Below are positions 1 through 8,650 of a stretch of DNA of 64,000 bases, piece by piece. Source of the DNA: Sphingomonas sp. BK580 (GTDB lineage Bacteria; Pseudomonadota; Alphaproteobacteria; Sphingomonadales; Sphingomonadaceae); assembly GCF_014194975.1 (NCBI RefSeq), contig NZ_JACIAY010000015.1, positions 1 through 64,000 on the forward strand, given 5' to 3'. The notes under the pieces are model-generated. The model had not been told where the DNA came from. It searched no databases and saw only the letters and a list, made by a program, of their open reading frames with translations. The stretch's first letter is position 1, and the number at the start of each line of letters is the position of its first letter. The translations under genes were made by a program, and so were the position numbers.

Positions 1-18
1 CCAGCAAGGAGAGCGTGA

Positions 19-95
<77 letters not shown>

Positions 96-99
96 CCAC

Positions 100-140
100 G
101 GAACGCGACACGCCGCCCCTCGGGGCGGCGTTGTCGTTCC
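100..140 (+). terminator. Hairpin after tRNA-fMet, probable terminator
   Basis: A near-perfect GC-rich inverted repeat (CGCCGCCCC at 111-119, GGGGCGGCG at 122-130) starts 15 nt after the tRNA CCA. Weaker pairing extends it to about 100-140. There is no strong T tract, so it may act as a 3' processing or Rho-assisted stop. Confidence 0.5.
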
Positions 141-481
141 TGGCCCAGTTCACCAGATCCTCGACTCTGGCAATCACTTCTGCCTCGGCAGAACCGTGGG
201 CGCCGGGATGGATCGTCACGCTCTCGCAGGGCATTCAGCCCAGATCGTTACTTAGGGAACGGTGTCCGAGGTCAGATGTCGGCCCGCCATGCCTCGCCGG
301 CGAGTGGCCGAGAGGGAAGGGTGTGCTTGTCGGTCAGCCTCGCCGCCAAGCCCTGTTGGAACAGCCTCGACCGGTCGCCCAGTGCATCAACATCGAGATG
401 TCGAGCGGTCGGAGTTGGGAGGCGGAAGCGCACCAGGAATCATCGGTGATGAGTCTTCGGCATCAGGTTGCTAGGTGGTGC
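141..481. other. Intergenic stretch, no gene recognised
   Basis: Nothing convincing is seen in this 340-bp gap. A minus-strand frame at 52-234 could encode about 40 plausible C-terminal-like residues, but it then runs through the tRNA antisense, so I do not call it. There is no integrase gene next to the tRNA 3' end and no duplicated tRNA end that would mark an attachment site. Confidence 0.4.
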
Positions 482-1501
482 TTACTCGTCGCGCTGCAGC
501 CCGGCCACGAAGGCCGCGACGTTGTCCCCCAGCTCGGCAGTGGCATAGCCGCCTTCCATCACCGTCACGATCGTCAGTCCGGTCGCCGCGAGCCGCGCGG
601 CCAGCGCGGCGAAGTCGTCGCGGGCGAAGGTGAAGTACGAGATCGGGTCGCTCGCGTAGAGATCCGCGCCCAGCGACAGCACCAGCAGCCGCGTCCCGTG
701 GCGCGTGATCGCGTCGAGGGCGCGCTCCAGCGCGGGTTGGTACGTCGCCCAGCCGGTACCGCGCGGCAGCGGCAGGTTGAGCGTCGCGCCGCGGCCCGCG
801 CCCGTGCCGGTCTCGTCGGCATGGCCCCAGTAGAAGGGATAGTCGGTCGCCGGGTCGGCGTGGATCGAGACGAACAGCATCTCGCCGTCGGCGTAGAAGA
901 TGTCCTGCGTGCCGTTGCCATGGTGATAGTCGACGTCGAGGATCGCGACCGGGTCCAGCCCGCGGCGCCGCGCTTCGGCCGCCACGATCGCGGCGTTGTT
1001 GAGGTAGCAATAGCCGCCGAGATAGTCGCGCCCGGCGTGGTGACCGGGCGGGCGGCACAGCGCGAAGGCCCGCCGCGTCGCCCCCGCGGCGACCTCGTCG
1101 AGCGCGGTCAGCGCGGTCTGCGCCGACCAATAGGCCGCCTGCCACGTCCCCGCCGCGATCGGCGTGCCCGCGTCGTAGCTGTAGCGCCCGAGCCGCGCGT
1201 CGATCCGCGCCAGGTCGAGCGCGCGCCGCCCGACCACCGGCCAGGTATAGCCGATCGCGTCGCCCCGCCGCCCCGCCGCGACCCAGTCGGCGTGCGCGAC
1301 CCGGAGGAAGGTCAGATAATCGGCGTCGTGCACCGTCGCGAGCGGTGCCATGCCGAAGTCGCGCGCGCACGTCGCCACGCCGAGCGCCGCCACGATCGAC
1401 TCCGCGCGTGCGGGACACTCATTGTAGGCGACCCAGTCGCCGTTGTGCATCTCGCGCGCGGGGGCGTGCGCCAGCTGGCGCGGGTCGAACACGATCGTCA
1501 C
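482..1501 (-). CDS. Acetylpolyamine amidohydrolase (HDAC family)
   Basis: A zinc deacetylase of the arginase/HDAC fold, 339 aa. The pattern fits acetylpolyamine amidohydrolase (APAH, about 341 aa) rather than AcuC. Visible residues are the tandem histidines in PPGHH (H154, H155), the metal ligands in DVDYHHGNG (D191, H193) and D280 in LSLGAD, and Y319 in MEGGY. These sit at a constant offset of -4 from the residues known for Mycoplana APAH. The expected reaction removes acetyl groups from acetylated polyamines or similar small amines; no export signal is seen, so it is cytoplasmic. The start is GTG at 1501, forming a GTGA overlap with the stop of the upstream oligopeptidase gene, so the two are probably co-translated. 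The substrate is inferred from family resemblance only. Confidence 0.9.
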   Translation of the reverse strand: MTIVFDPRQLAHAPAREMHNGDWVAYNECPARAESIVAALGVATCARDFGMAPLATVHDADYLTFLRVAHADWVAAGRRGDAIGYTWPVVGRRALDLARIDARLGRYSYDAGTPIAAGTWQAAYWSAQTALTALDEVAAGATRRAFALCRPPGHHAGRDYLGGYCYLNNAAIVAAEARRRGLDPVAILDVDYHHGNGTQDIFYADGEMLFVSIHADPATDYPFYWGHADETGTGAGRGATLNLPLPRGTGWATYQPALERALDAITRHGTRLLVLSLGADLYASDPISYFTFARDDFAALAARLAATGLTIVTVMEGGYATAELGDNVAAFVAGLQRDE

Positions 1502-3666
1502 GCGAGGCTCCCGTCGACGCAGCCCTGCGCGAAGGCGTAGAGCCGCGCCATCTTGTGGTTGACCGAGTCGCGCCCGGCACTGCCCTGGTGGCCCGCGGCG
1601 AGGTCGGTGAGCAGCAGCGCGGGCGCGCGCGCGGTCGAGGCGGCGCGGACCGCGGCGACCAGCTTGGCCGGCTCCCAGTAACCGACGCGATCGTCCTTGA
1701 GCCCGGCGGTGGTGAACAGCGGCGGGTAGGGCGCCCGTCGCACGTTCTCATAGGGCGAGATGCCCAGCATGTAATCATAGTCGGCCGCGCTCGACAGCGG
1801 GTCGCCCCAGTCGGGGCGGAACAGCGGCACCAGCGGGTGGTCGGCGTCGCTCATCGTGTTGAGCATGTCGACGAAGGGCACGGTCGCGATCACCCCGGCC
1901 CAGAGCGTCGGCGCCAGGTTCATCGCACCGCCCACCAGCAGACCGCCCGCGGACAGGCCGTAGGACACGATCCGGTCGCGCGCCGCATGGCCGGTCACGG
2001 CGAGATGCTGCGCGCAGGCGACGAAGTCGGTGAAGCTGTTGCGCTTGCGGTGGCGCCGCCCGTCGAGGAACCAGCGCCGGCCCTTCTCCGCGCCGCCGCG
2101 CACGTGCGCGATCGCGTAGGTCCAGCCCTGCTCGACCAGGACGGTGGACGCGACGTCGAACAGCGCCTCGCTCGACACGCCGTAGGCGCCATAACCGTAG
2201 AGCAGCAGCGGGGCACGCCCGTCCGCGCGCGCGCCGCGGCGCGTCAGCAGCGTGATCGGCACGCGCTCGCCGTCGGGCGCGGTGGCGTAGAGCCGGCGCA
2301 CGGTGAAGCGCGCGGGGTCGTAGCCGGCGAGCCGCTGCGTCGCGATCGTCGTCGCGCGCGCGCTCGCGAGGTCGACCGCGATCCAGCGCGGCGGCGCGGC
2401 GGGGGTCTCGATCGTGGCGCGGCAGGTCGCTGCGGCATAATCCTGCTCGCCCGGCACGGTCAGCGCGTAGGCGTCGCCGCCGAAGGCGACCTCGCGCGCG
2501 GCGCCGCCGGGGGCGAGCAGCATGAGCCGCGGCAACGTGTCGCGGCGCTCGACCCAGGCCAGCGCGCGACGGAATGGCACCAGCTGGAGGATCTGCGTGC
2601 CGGCGCGGTGCGGCACCAGCGTCCCGGTCTCGGCGAAGCTGCGGCGATCCAGCCGGGCGACGCGCCCGTCGATCGCCTGCTCGTCCTCGATCAGCGCGAC
2701 CAGCGCGCCGTCCCACTCGTCGATCGCGTAGCGACGCCCGGGCGCGCGCGGGCGGACCAGCGCGGGGGCGCGCTCCTCCGCGTCGGCGGCGACGAGCCGC
2801 ACCTCGCTCGTGTCCGGGCCCGAGAGCGTGATCGCGACGAACCCGTCCGCCGCGGTGCGCGCGATCGCCATGAAGATCGCGGGGTCGTGCTCCTCGTAGA
2901 CCAGCACGCGCTCGCCGCCGGCCACGGGCGTGCGATACACCCGCGTCGGCCGGTTGCGCGCGTCGCGCCAGATCCAGAACAGCCACCGCGACGAGGGCGA
3001 GAACACCAGACCGCCATAGCCATAAGCGTCGGTGTCGACGACGACGCGGACCGCCCCGCCGGCGAGATCGCGCACGCACAGCCGGTGCCGGTCGTTGCCG
3101 CCGACGTCCTCCGCCCAGGCGTAGAGGCGCCCGTCCGGGCTGACCTGCTGCCCGGTGGTGCGGTAATAGGCCTGGCCGCGCGCGCGCTCGTTCTCGTCGA
3201 GCAGCAGCTCGACCGCCCCGGTGTCGGTGCGGCGGCGCGTGTAGCGCGGGTGCGCGCCCGCGCTCTCGTCGACGCTGTAGGTCCAGCCGCCGCGCGCCAC
3301 GTCGGGCGCGCCGCCGCCCAGCGGCGCGCGCGCGTCGAGCGCGGCGAGGAAGCGGCGCTCCGCGGCGGCGACGCGGTCGAGCACGGCGCCGGCGTACGCG
3401 TTCTCGGCGAGAAGATGGTCGCGGATCGCGGCGGGCATCGTCGCGATGTCGCGCTGCCCCTGGGGCGGGACGTATTTGAGCCACGCATAGGGATCGTCGC
3501 GCGTCCGCCCGAGCTGGTGCCGCAGCAGCGGCACGCGCGGCGTGACCGGCGGCGTCGGCAGAGCGGCGCCCGCGCGCGCCGGACCTTCCGTCGCGACGAG
3601 CAACGCCGTCGCACCCGCGCCGACGAGGAAGCGCCGGCGCGCGCGATCGGTCAGGGGAGAGGGCAT
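1498..3666 (-). CDS. Tat-exported oligopeptidase B (S9A)
   Basis: A prolyl-oligopeptidase-family serine peptidase, about 722 aa from the ATG at 3666 (a TTG at 3675 is an alternative start). The N-terminus carries a twin-arginine signal (RARRRFLVGAG plus a hydrophobic stretch ending ARAGA). A beta-propeller domain follows, then an alpha/beta-hydrolase domain with the nucleophile in YGLSAGG (about S572), the acid near GLKDD (about D659) and the histidine in GHQGS (about H693). The motif after the serine, with VPFVDMLNTM, is typical of oligopeptidase B, which cleaves short peptides after basic residues. Escherichia coli PtrB is cytoplasmic, so the Tat signal here predicts a periplasmic or lipid-anchored form. 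It is the first gene of a pair with the deacetylase (GTGA overlap) and diverges from a TonB receptor gene. Confidence 0.88.
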   Translation of the reverse strand: MPSPLTDRARRRFLVGAGATALLVATEGPARAGAALPTPPVTPRVPLLRHQLGRTRDDPYAWLKYVPPQGQRDIATMPAAIRDHLLAENAYAGAVLDRVAAAERRFLAALDARAPLGGGAPDVARGGWTYSVDESAGAHPRYTRRRTDTGAVELLLDENERARGQAYYRTTGQQVSPDGRLYAWAEDVGGNDRHRLCVRDLAGGAVRVVVDTDAYGYGGLVFSPSSRWLFWIWRDARNRPTRVYRTPVAGGERVLVYEEHDPAIFMAIARTAADGFVAITLSGPDTSEVRLVAADAEERAPALVRPRAPGRRYAIDEWDGALVALIEDEQAIDGRVARLDRRSFAETGTLVPHRAGTQILQLVPFRRALAWVERRDTLPRLMLLAPGGAAREVAFGGDAYALTVPGEQDYAAATCRATIETPAAPPRWIAVDLASARATTIATQRLAGYDPARFTVRRLYATAPDGERVPITLLTRRGARADGRAPLLLYGYGAYGVSSEALFDVASTVLVEQGWTYAIAHVRGGAEKGRRWFLDGRRHRKRNSFTDFVACAQHLAVTGHAARDRIVSYGLSAGGLLVGGAMNLAPTLWAGVIATVPFVDMLNTMSDADHPLVPLFRPDWGDPLSSAADYDYMLGISPYENVRRAPYPPLFTTAGLKDDRVGYWEPAKLVAAVRAASTARAPALLLTDLAAGHQGSAGRDSVNHKMARLYAFAQGCVDGSLA

Positions 3667-3851
3667 GACGGTCAAGGATCCTCGCGCGCTGCGTCGTCGC
3701 CGACGCTAGGGCCAGGCCGGCGCGTGCCGCAATGGCGCACGCGCGAATGGCCCGATCGCGACGGCGATCGGCCCTGTCCGCGCGGCCACGCCGCAAGAAT
3801 CGGCGTCAACTACGATCTTCGACAGCATTGTTGAGAAGAATGGGGGCGGCG
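3667..3851. promoter_or_regulatory. Divergent promoter region, peptidase / TonB receptor
   Basis: This 185-bp gap separates two divergent transcription units, so it must hold both promoters. The SD-like GAGGA lies 11 nt before the peptidase ATG, and GAGAAG (3833-3838) lies 13 nt before the chosen receptor start. I could not pick out convincing -35/-10 elements or an operator. Confidence 0.45.
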
Positions 3852-6086
3852 ATGCGCACGATCGTTTCACAACTCGCGGGGGCGAGTATCCTGGCAGCGG
3901 CGGCGATGACGCTCGCGGGCGCCACCGCGGCGGCGCAGACCGCGCCCGCCGCGGCGAACACGGACGCCGACGCGAGCGGGGGCAGCGAGCGCGAGATCGT
4001 GGTCACCGCGACCAAGCGTGACGAGGCCGCGAGCGACGTCGCCGGCTCGGTCTCGGCGGTGACGCAGGAGAACCTGCAGCGGCTCAACGCGCAGAGCCTG
4101 TCGGACTATATCACGCGCGTGCCGGGCGTGGTCTTCAACGACTATCAGCCCGGCGTCTCCGAGGTGGTGATCCGCGGCGTCGCCTCGACCACCTACCACG
4201 AGGCCAATCAGGCGACGACGGGCTATTACATCAACCAGATCCCGCTGGTGGAGCCGGGCTTCCCGCTCGTCATCCCCGACATCGACGCGTTCGACGTCAA
4301 GCAGGTGGAGGTGCTGCGCGGGCCGCAGGGCACGCTGTTCGGCTCCTCCTCGCTGGGCGGCGCGGTCAATTACGTCGTCAACGAGGCCGATCCCACCCGG
4401 CTGGACGCCGGCGCCGAGGGGATCGTCTCCAGCACGCGGCGCGCGGGCGAGGCGAGCTACGCCGCCAAGGCGATGGTCAACGTGCCGCTGGTCGACGACA
4501 AATTGGCAGTGCGGCTGGTGGCGTTGCAGCGCTACGACGCGGGCTATCTCGACAATGTCGGCACCGGCGAGAAGGGCAGCAACGACCTGCGCGTGCGCGG
4601 GCTGCGCGGCTCGGTGGTGTGGCAGCCGGGCGCGACGACCAAGCTCGCCGCGCTCGCGATGTACCAGGAATATGACCTCGACGACCAGACCTACGTGCTG
4701 TTCGGCGACAATCCGAAGACGTTCGAGCGGAACACCAACGTGGACGAGTATCAGGACACCGAGATCCAGCTGTACAGCCTGCGACTCGACCAGGAGCTCG
4801 GCTTCGCCAACTTCACCGCGATCGGCAGCTACACGCAGAAGAAGGCCGATCTGGCCTTCGACGATTCGATCTTTCTCGGCATCGACGCGCGCACCGGCAC
4901 GCCGCAGCTCTCCAGCTCGACCGGCAAGTCCACCACTTACTACGGCGAGATGCGGCTGGCCTCGAGCGGCACCGGACCGTTCACCTGGCTGATCGGCGCC
5001 AATTACACCAGGCTGCGGTCCGACTCGACCGACGGCGCGCGGCTCGACGGCATCGCCGATTATATCGATGCCAACCCCGGCGAGTTCGCCGATCAGCCGA
5101 GCAGCGTGATCGCGCCGGGTGACCTGCTGCGCCGCACCGTCAGCACCAACCGCGTGCGCGAGATCGCCGCCTTCGGCGAGCTGGCCTACACCTTCCTCGA
5201 CCAGGTGACGCTGACGCTCGGCGGGCGCGTCTTCCAATATGAGTCGCGGCCGCGCTTGCAGTTCCTGCCCAACGCCGCGCTGATCGCGCCGTTCGACTAT
5301 CAGCCCGGCTCGCAGAAACAGTCGGGCTTCGTCCCCAAGGTGTCGCTCGCCTACAAGCCGAGCGATCGCTTCACGCTCTACGGCCTCTATTCCGAGGGCT
5401 TCCGCATCGGCGGCGTCAACGTCTACAGCGCCGCCTCGGGCACGCCGCTGACGTTCGGCAGCGACAGCACGCAGAATTACGAGGTCGGCGCCAAGTTCGA
5501 GCTGGTGCCGGGCGCGATGTCGTTCGACATCGCCGCCTTCCACATCAAGTGGAACGACATCCAGTCGCGGCTGTTCACGCCCGTCACCTTCGACGCCTAT
5601 ACCGTCAACGGCGGCGGGGCCAAGATCGACGGCGTCGAGCTGTCGCTGGTCTTCCGCCCGACCGCCAATCTGACGTACAGCGCCAACGTCACCTACAACG
5701 ACGCGCGGCTGTCCGGGCTGCTCCCCGACAGCAGCGCGCCGGGAGGCGGCTATGCCGCGGGCACGCAGCTGCCCGGCGCGTCGGACTGGATCATCGCCAA
5801 CCAGCTCGACTGGGAGCTGCGGAGCTCGCCGCTGCGGCCACGCATCGGCATCGCGCACCGCTATCTGTCGGCGGCGCCGGTCGCCTTCGGCGCGACGCTG
5901 CAGAAGGGCGACTATAGCCTGATCGACCTCAACGCCGCGATCCGGCTCGGCGAAGGCATCGAGGCCGGCGTGTTCGCCAAGAACCTGTTCGACACCTACG
6001 GCATCCTCAACGCGCCCTTCTCCTTCGCGGGCAGCGTCACGCGGCCGCGCACGATCGGCGCCAACCTGCGCTTCGCGCTGCGGTGA
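3852..6086 (+). CDS. TonB-dependent outer-membrane receptor
   Basis: An energy-coupled outer-membrane transporter, about 744 aa. It begins with a cleavable signal peptide ending near TAAAQ. A TonB-box-like segment (EIVVTATKR, around residue 45) and a plug domain with VEVLRGPQGTLFGSSS and GGAVNYV follow, then a long beta-barrel of alternating aromatic strands. The last residues are LRFALR, so the usual terminal Phe is missing although an aromatic lies close to the end. The start at 3852 is chosen because it gives a clean signal peptide; ATG 3840 is possible. The stop overlaps the frame of the AraC gene (GTGA at 6083). With the regulator, esterase and symporter downstream, it probably feeds uptake of one compound. 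The ligand is unknown. Confidence 0.93.
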   Translation: MRTIVSQLAGASILAAAAMTLAGATAAAQTAPAAANTDADASGGSEREIVVTATKRDEAASDVAGSVSAVTQENLQRLNAQSLSDYITRVPGVVFNDYQPGVSEVVIRGVASTTYHEANQATTGYYINQIPLVEPGFPLVIPDIDAFDVKQVEVLRGPQGTLFGSSSLGGAVNYVVNEADPTRLDAGAEGIVSSTRRAGEASYAAKAMVNVPLVDDKLAVRLVALQRYDAGYLDNVGTGEKGSNDLRVRGLRGSVVWQPGATTKLAALAMYQEYDLDDQTYVLFGDNPKTFERNTNVDEYQDTEIQLYSLRLDQELGFANFTAIGSYTQKKADLAFDDSIFLGIDARTGTPQLSSSTGKSTTYYGEMRLASSGTGPFTWLIGANYTRLRSDSTDGARLDGIADYIDANPGEFADQPSSVIAPGDLLRRTVSTNRVREIAAFGELAYTFLDQVTLTLGGRVFQYESRPRLQFLPNAALIAPFDYQPGSQKQSGFVPKVSLAYKPSDRFTLYGLYSEGFRIGGVNVYSAASGTPLTFGSDSTQNYEVGAKFELVPGAMSFDIAAFHIKWNDIQSRLFTPVTFDAYTVNGGGAKIDGVELSLVFRPTANLTYSANVTYNDARLSGLLPDSSAPGGGYAAGTQLPGASDWIIANQLDWELRSSPLRPRIGIAHRYLSAAPVAFGATLQKGDYSLIDLNAAIRLGEGIEAGVFAKNLFDTYGILNAPFSFAGSVTRPRTIGANLRFALR

Positions 6087-6181
6087 GGGGCGGAGTGGCC
6101 GCCATCGCCGCGAGTCCGCGCTGCGGCCTTGTCCCGCCGCGGCGCGCGTGGCAGCCTCGCGACGATGGAGCAGCCAGCATC

Positions 6182-6934
6182 GTGACCGGGCCGGGCGGCC
6201 GCGCGGCACCGCCGGTGCGCGGGCTCACCGACGAATATGGCGCGGGCTTCGTCGATCCGATGCACGCGCACGACTGGATCCAGGTGCTGTACGCCTGCTC
6301 GGGCGTGATGTCGGTGGAGACGCCGTCGACCAGCTTCGTCGTGCCGCCGCAGCGCGCCTTGTGGCTGCCGGCAGGGCAGCGCCACGAGGTGTCCTGCCGC
6401 GGCCCGGTGTCGCTGCGCACGCTCTACGTCGACGCGGCGCTCTATCCCGATCCGCCGCCGTGTCGCGTGATCGAGGTGAGCGACTTCCTCAAGGCGCTGA
6501 TCCTCAAGGTCGTGTCCTTCGGCGCCGAGTATGACGCGGACGGCCATGCCGGGCGCATCGTCGCGGTGCTGCTCGGCGAGATCGCCGCCATGCCGCTGGC
6601 GCCCTATGGCGCGGTGATGCCCGCCGACGCGCGCCTGCTGCGCGTCTGCCGCGCGATCCTGGCGCAGCCGGCGGACGACCGTGACGTCGACGACTGGGCG
6701 CGCGTCGCGGGGATGGGGCGGCGCACCTTCACGCGCGCGTTCAAGCGCGAGACCGGGATGGGGCTGGCGGTGTGGCGGCAGCAGGTGCGGCTGATGGAGG
6801 CGCTGTCGCTGTTGGCGGCGGGGCGCTCCGTCACGACGATCGCGTTCGACGTCGGCTATGACAGCCCCAGCGCCTTCACCGCGATGTTCCGCCGCGCCTA
6901 TGGCGTACCGCCCAGCCTCTACGCGCTGCCGTGA
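6182..6934 (+). CDS. AraC-family transcriptional regulator
   Basis: An N-terminal cupin-like sensor region (DPMHAHDWIQVLY, then VPPQRALWLPAGQRHEV) is followed by a C-terminal double helix-turn-helix with MGRRTFTRAFKRETG and IAFDVGYDSPSAFTAMFRR, which is diagnostic for AraC/XylS DNA binding. I prefer the GTG at 6182 because GGAG lies 11 nt before it, giving about 250 aa. The frame is open back to a GTG at 6083 that overlaps the receptor stop as GTGA, so a longer, coupled product (283 aa) cannot be excluded. It lies between the receptor and the esterase and probably regulates them; this is inference from position. Confidence 0.87.
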   Translation: MTGPGGRAAPPVRGLTDEYGAGFVDPMHAHDWIQVLYACSGVMSVETPSTSFVVPPQRALWLPAGQRHEVSCRGPVSLRTLYVDAALYPDPPPCRVIEVSDFLKALILKVVSFGAEYDADGHAGRIVAVLLGEIAAMPLAPYGAVMPADARLLRVCRAILAQPADDRDVDDWARVAGMGRRTFTRAFKRETGMGLAVWRQQVRLMEALSLLAAGRSVTTIAFDVGYDSPSAFTAMFRRAYGVPPSLYALP

Positions 6935-7061
6935 CTCGGCCCGCGCGCGCGCATGATCGGCCCGCGCGGATAGGGGCGGGAGGCAAGACGGTGTGCGAGA
7001 GCGGCGGGCGAGAACGGGACAGCGCGACTGGCCGCCAGCGCCCGCGCGAGGAGCAGGACGC

Positions 7062-8033
7062 ATGACTCTCACCACCGAGGCGCTCGCCGCGCACGACGAC
7101 GTCGACCCCGATATCCGCCGCTTCGTCGTCGCGCTCAACCACGGTTACGGCCAGTTCTCCGACTTCGCCGCGCTGCCGCTGCCCGAGCGCCGCGCCGCCG
7201 CCGAGGTGGTGCGCGCGCCGTGGCGCGCCGGCGGGCCGGTCATGGCCGAGACGCGCGACGGCACGCTCGCCGGCTGCCGCGCGCGCTTCCATTATCCCGG
7301 CACGAGCCGGACGCCGCGGCCGGCGCTGCTGTACGTGCATGGCGGCGGCTGGACGATGTTCAGCATCGACACGCACGACCGGCTGATGCGCGAATATGCC
7401 GCGCGCGCCGACGTGGTGGTGGTCGGGATCGACTACAGCCTGTCGCCCGAGGCGCGCTTCCCGGTCGCGCTCGACGAGGTGGTCGCCGCCTATCGTGAGC
7501 TGCGCGGCGCGGCGGCCGCGTACGGCATCGCCGCGGAGCGGATCGCGGTGGGCGGCGACTCCGCCGGCGGCAACCTCGCGGTGGCGATGAGCCTGCGGCT
7601 GCGCGAACTGGGCGAGCCGCTGCCCGCAGCGCTGCTGCTCAACTACGGCGCCTTCGATCCGGTACCGACGCCGAGCTACGCGCGCTACGACGGCCCCGCC
7701 TATATGCTGACGATCGCGGAGATGGACCAGTTCTGGCGCGACTATGCCGGGGAGCCCGCGACACTCGACGATCCCTTGGTGGTCCCCGTGCGCGCCGACC
7801 TGACCGGGCTGCCGCCCGCGTTCGTGACGATCCCCGAGTGCGACATCCTCGCCGACGCCAACCGCGCCATGGCGGAGCGGCTCCATGCCGCCGGGGTCGC
7901 GGTCGAGGCCTGCGTCTACCCCGGCGCGACGCACAGCTTCCTCGAGGCGGTGTCGGTCTCGCCGCTCGCCGACGCGGCGTTCGAGGACGCCGCGCGCTGG
8001 CTCGCGGCGGTGCTGGGGCACGCGCCGGCGTGA
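7062..8033 (+). CDS. HSL-family alpha/beta hydrolase (esterase)
   Basis: A carboxylesterase of the hormone-sensitive-lipase (bacterial family IV) type, 323 aa. It has the oxyanion motif HGGGW near residue 92, the nucleophile elbow GDSAGG, the acid in ECDILAD and the histidine in GATHSF. There is no signal peptide, so it acts in the cytoplasm on small esters. The ATG at 7062 is chosen over an upstream frame because GAGGAG lies about 9 nt before it. Its stop overlaps the GTG start of the flavoprotein gene (GTGA at 8030-8033), implying translational coupling. The natural substrate cannot be read from sequence; neighbours suggest it acts on the compound taken up by the receptor or symporter. Confidence 0.9.
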   Translation: MTLTTEALAAHDDVDPDIRRFVVALNHGYGQFSDFAALPLPERRAAAEVVRAPWRAGGPVMAETRDGTLAGCRARFHYPGTSRTPRPALLYVHGGGWTMFSIDTHDRLMREYAARADVVVVGIDYSLSPEARFPVALDEVVAAYRELRGAAAAYGIAAERIAVGGDSAGGNLAVAMSLRLRELGEPLPAALLLNYGAFDPVPTPSYARYDGPAYMLTIAEMDQFWRDYAGEPATLDDPLVVPVRADLTGLPPAFVTIPECDILADANRAMAERLHAAGVAVEACVYPGATHSFLEAVSVSPLADAAFEDAARWLAAVLGHAPA

Positions 8034-8614
8034 GCTTCGTCCCGCTCTCGCCGGCCGAGATCGGCGCGCTGATCCGCGATCACCCGCTCGCCTGGGTGGT
8101 GTCGGACGACCGCGACGCCACGCTGCTCCCGCTCATCGCCGAGTGCGACGCGGACGGCATACCGGTGGCGCTGGTCGGCCATTATCCCCGCCGCAACCCG
8201 CAGGTCGCCGCGTTCGAGCGCGACCCGCAGGCGCTCATCCTGTTCCGCGGTCCCGAGGGATATGTCTCGCCGCGGCTGGTGTCGAACCCGACCTGGGGCG
8301 CGACCTGGAACTATGCCGCGCTGCGGATCGTCGCCACGCTCGCCTTCGTGCCCGAGGAGACCGAGGACGCGCTGCGCCGCCTCGCCGCGCAGCTCGAGCC
8401 CGCCGGCGGGTGGCGACCCGAGCAGATGGGCGCGCGCTTCGACGAGCTCGCGCGCCACGTCGTCGCCTTCCGCGCGCGGATCGTCTCGTGCGAGCCGCAG
8501 TTCAAGCTGGGCCAGGACGAGCGCGCGGCGACCTTCGCCGAGATCGTCGCCGGGCACACCGACGCGGCGCTGGTCGCGGCCATGCGGAGGAACCGACCCG
8601 ACGATGCGAGCTGA
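8030..8614 (+). CDS. PaiB-like FMN-binding split-barrel protein
   Basis: A protein of 194 aa, matching the PaiB family in length and motifs: FRGPEGYVSPR (residues about 75-85), TWNYAALRI, and FKLGQDERA near the C-terminus. PaiB was described as a negative regulator of sporulation and degradative enzymes, and its fold is an FMN-binding split barrel; many homologues are simply annotated as FMN-binding negative regulators. It starts with GTG at 8030, overlapping the esterase stop, so the two are probably made together. A role as flavoenzyme or redox sensor in this cluster is equally possible. No DNA-binding domain is recognisable. Confidence 0.85.
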   Translation: MSFVPLSPAEIGALIRDHPLAWVVSDDRDATLLPLIAECDADGIPVALVGHYPRRNPQVAAFERDPQALILFRGPEGYVSPRLVSNPTWGATWNYAALRIVATLAFVPEETEDALRRLAAQLEPAGGWRPEQMGARFDELARHVVAFRARIVSCEPQFKLGQDERAATFAEIVAGHTDAALVAAMRRNRPDDAS

Positions 8615-8650
8615 CGGCACTCCTGCCCCATCGAACGCGATCACGCCCGC

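Noticed and set aside
131..1540. 469-codon open frame on the plus strand opposite the deacetylase gene
   Set aside because: It is antisense to a gene with all family residues in place; its Arg/Gly/Val/Ala-rich product has no domain. High G+C content produces such shadows.
3867..6209. 780-codon minus-strand frame opposite the TonB receptor
   Set aside because: The plus-strand product has signal peptide, plug and barrel; the antisense product is low-complexity Arg/Ala/Val.
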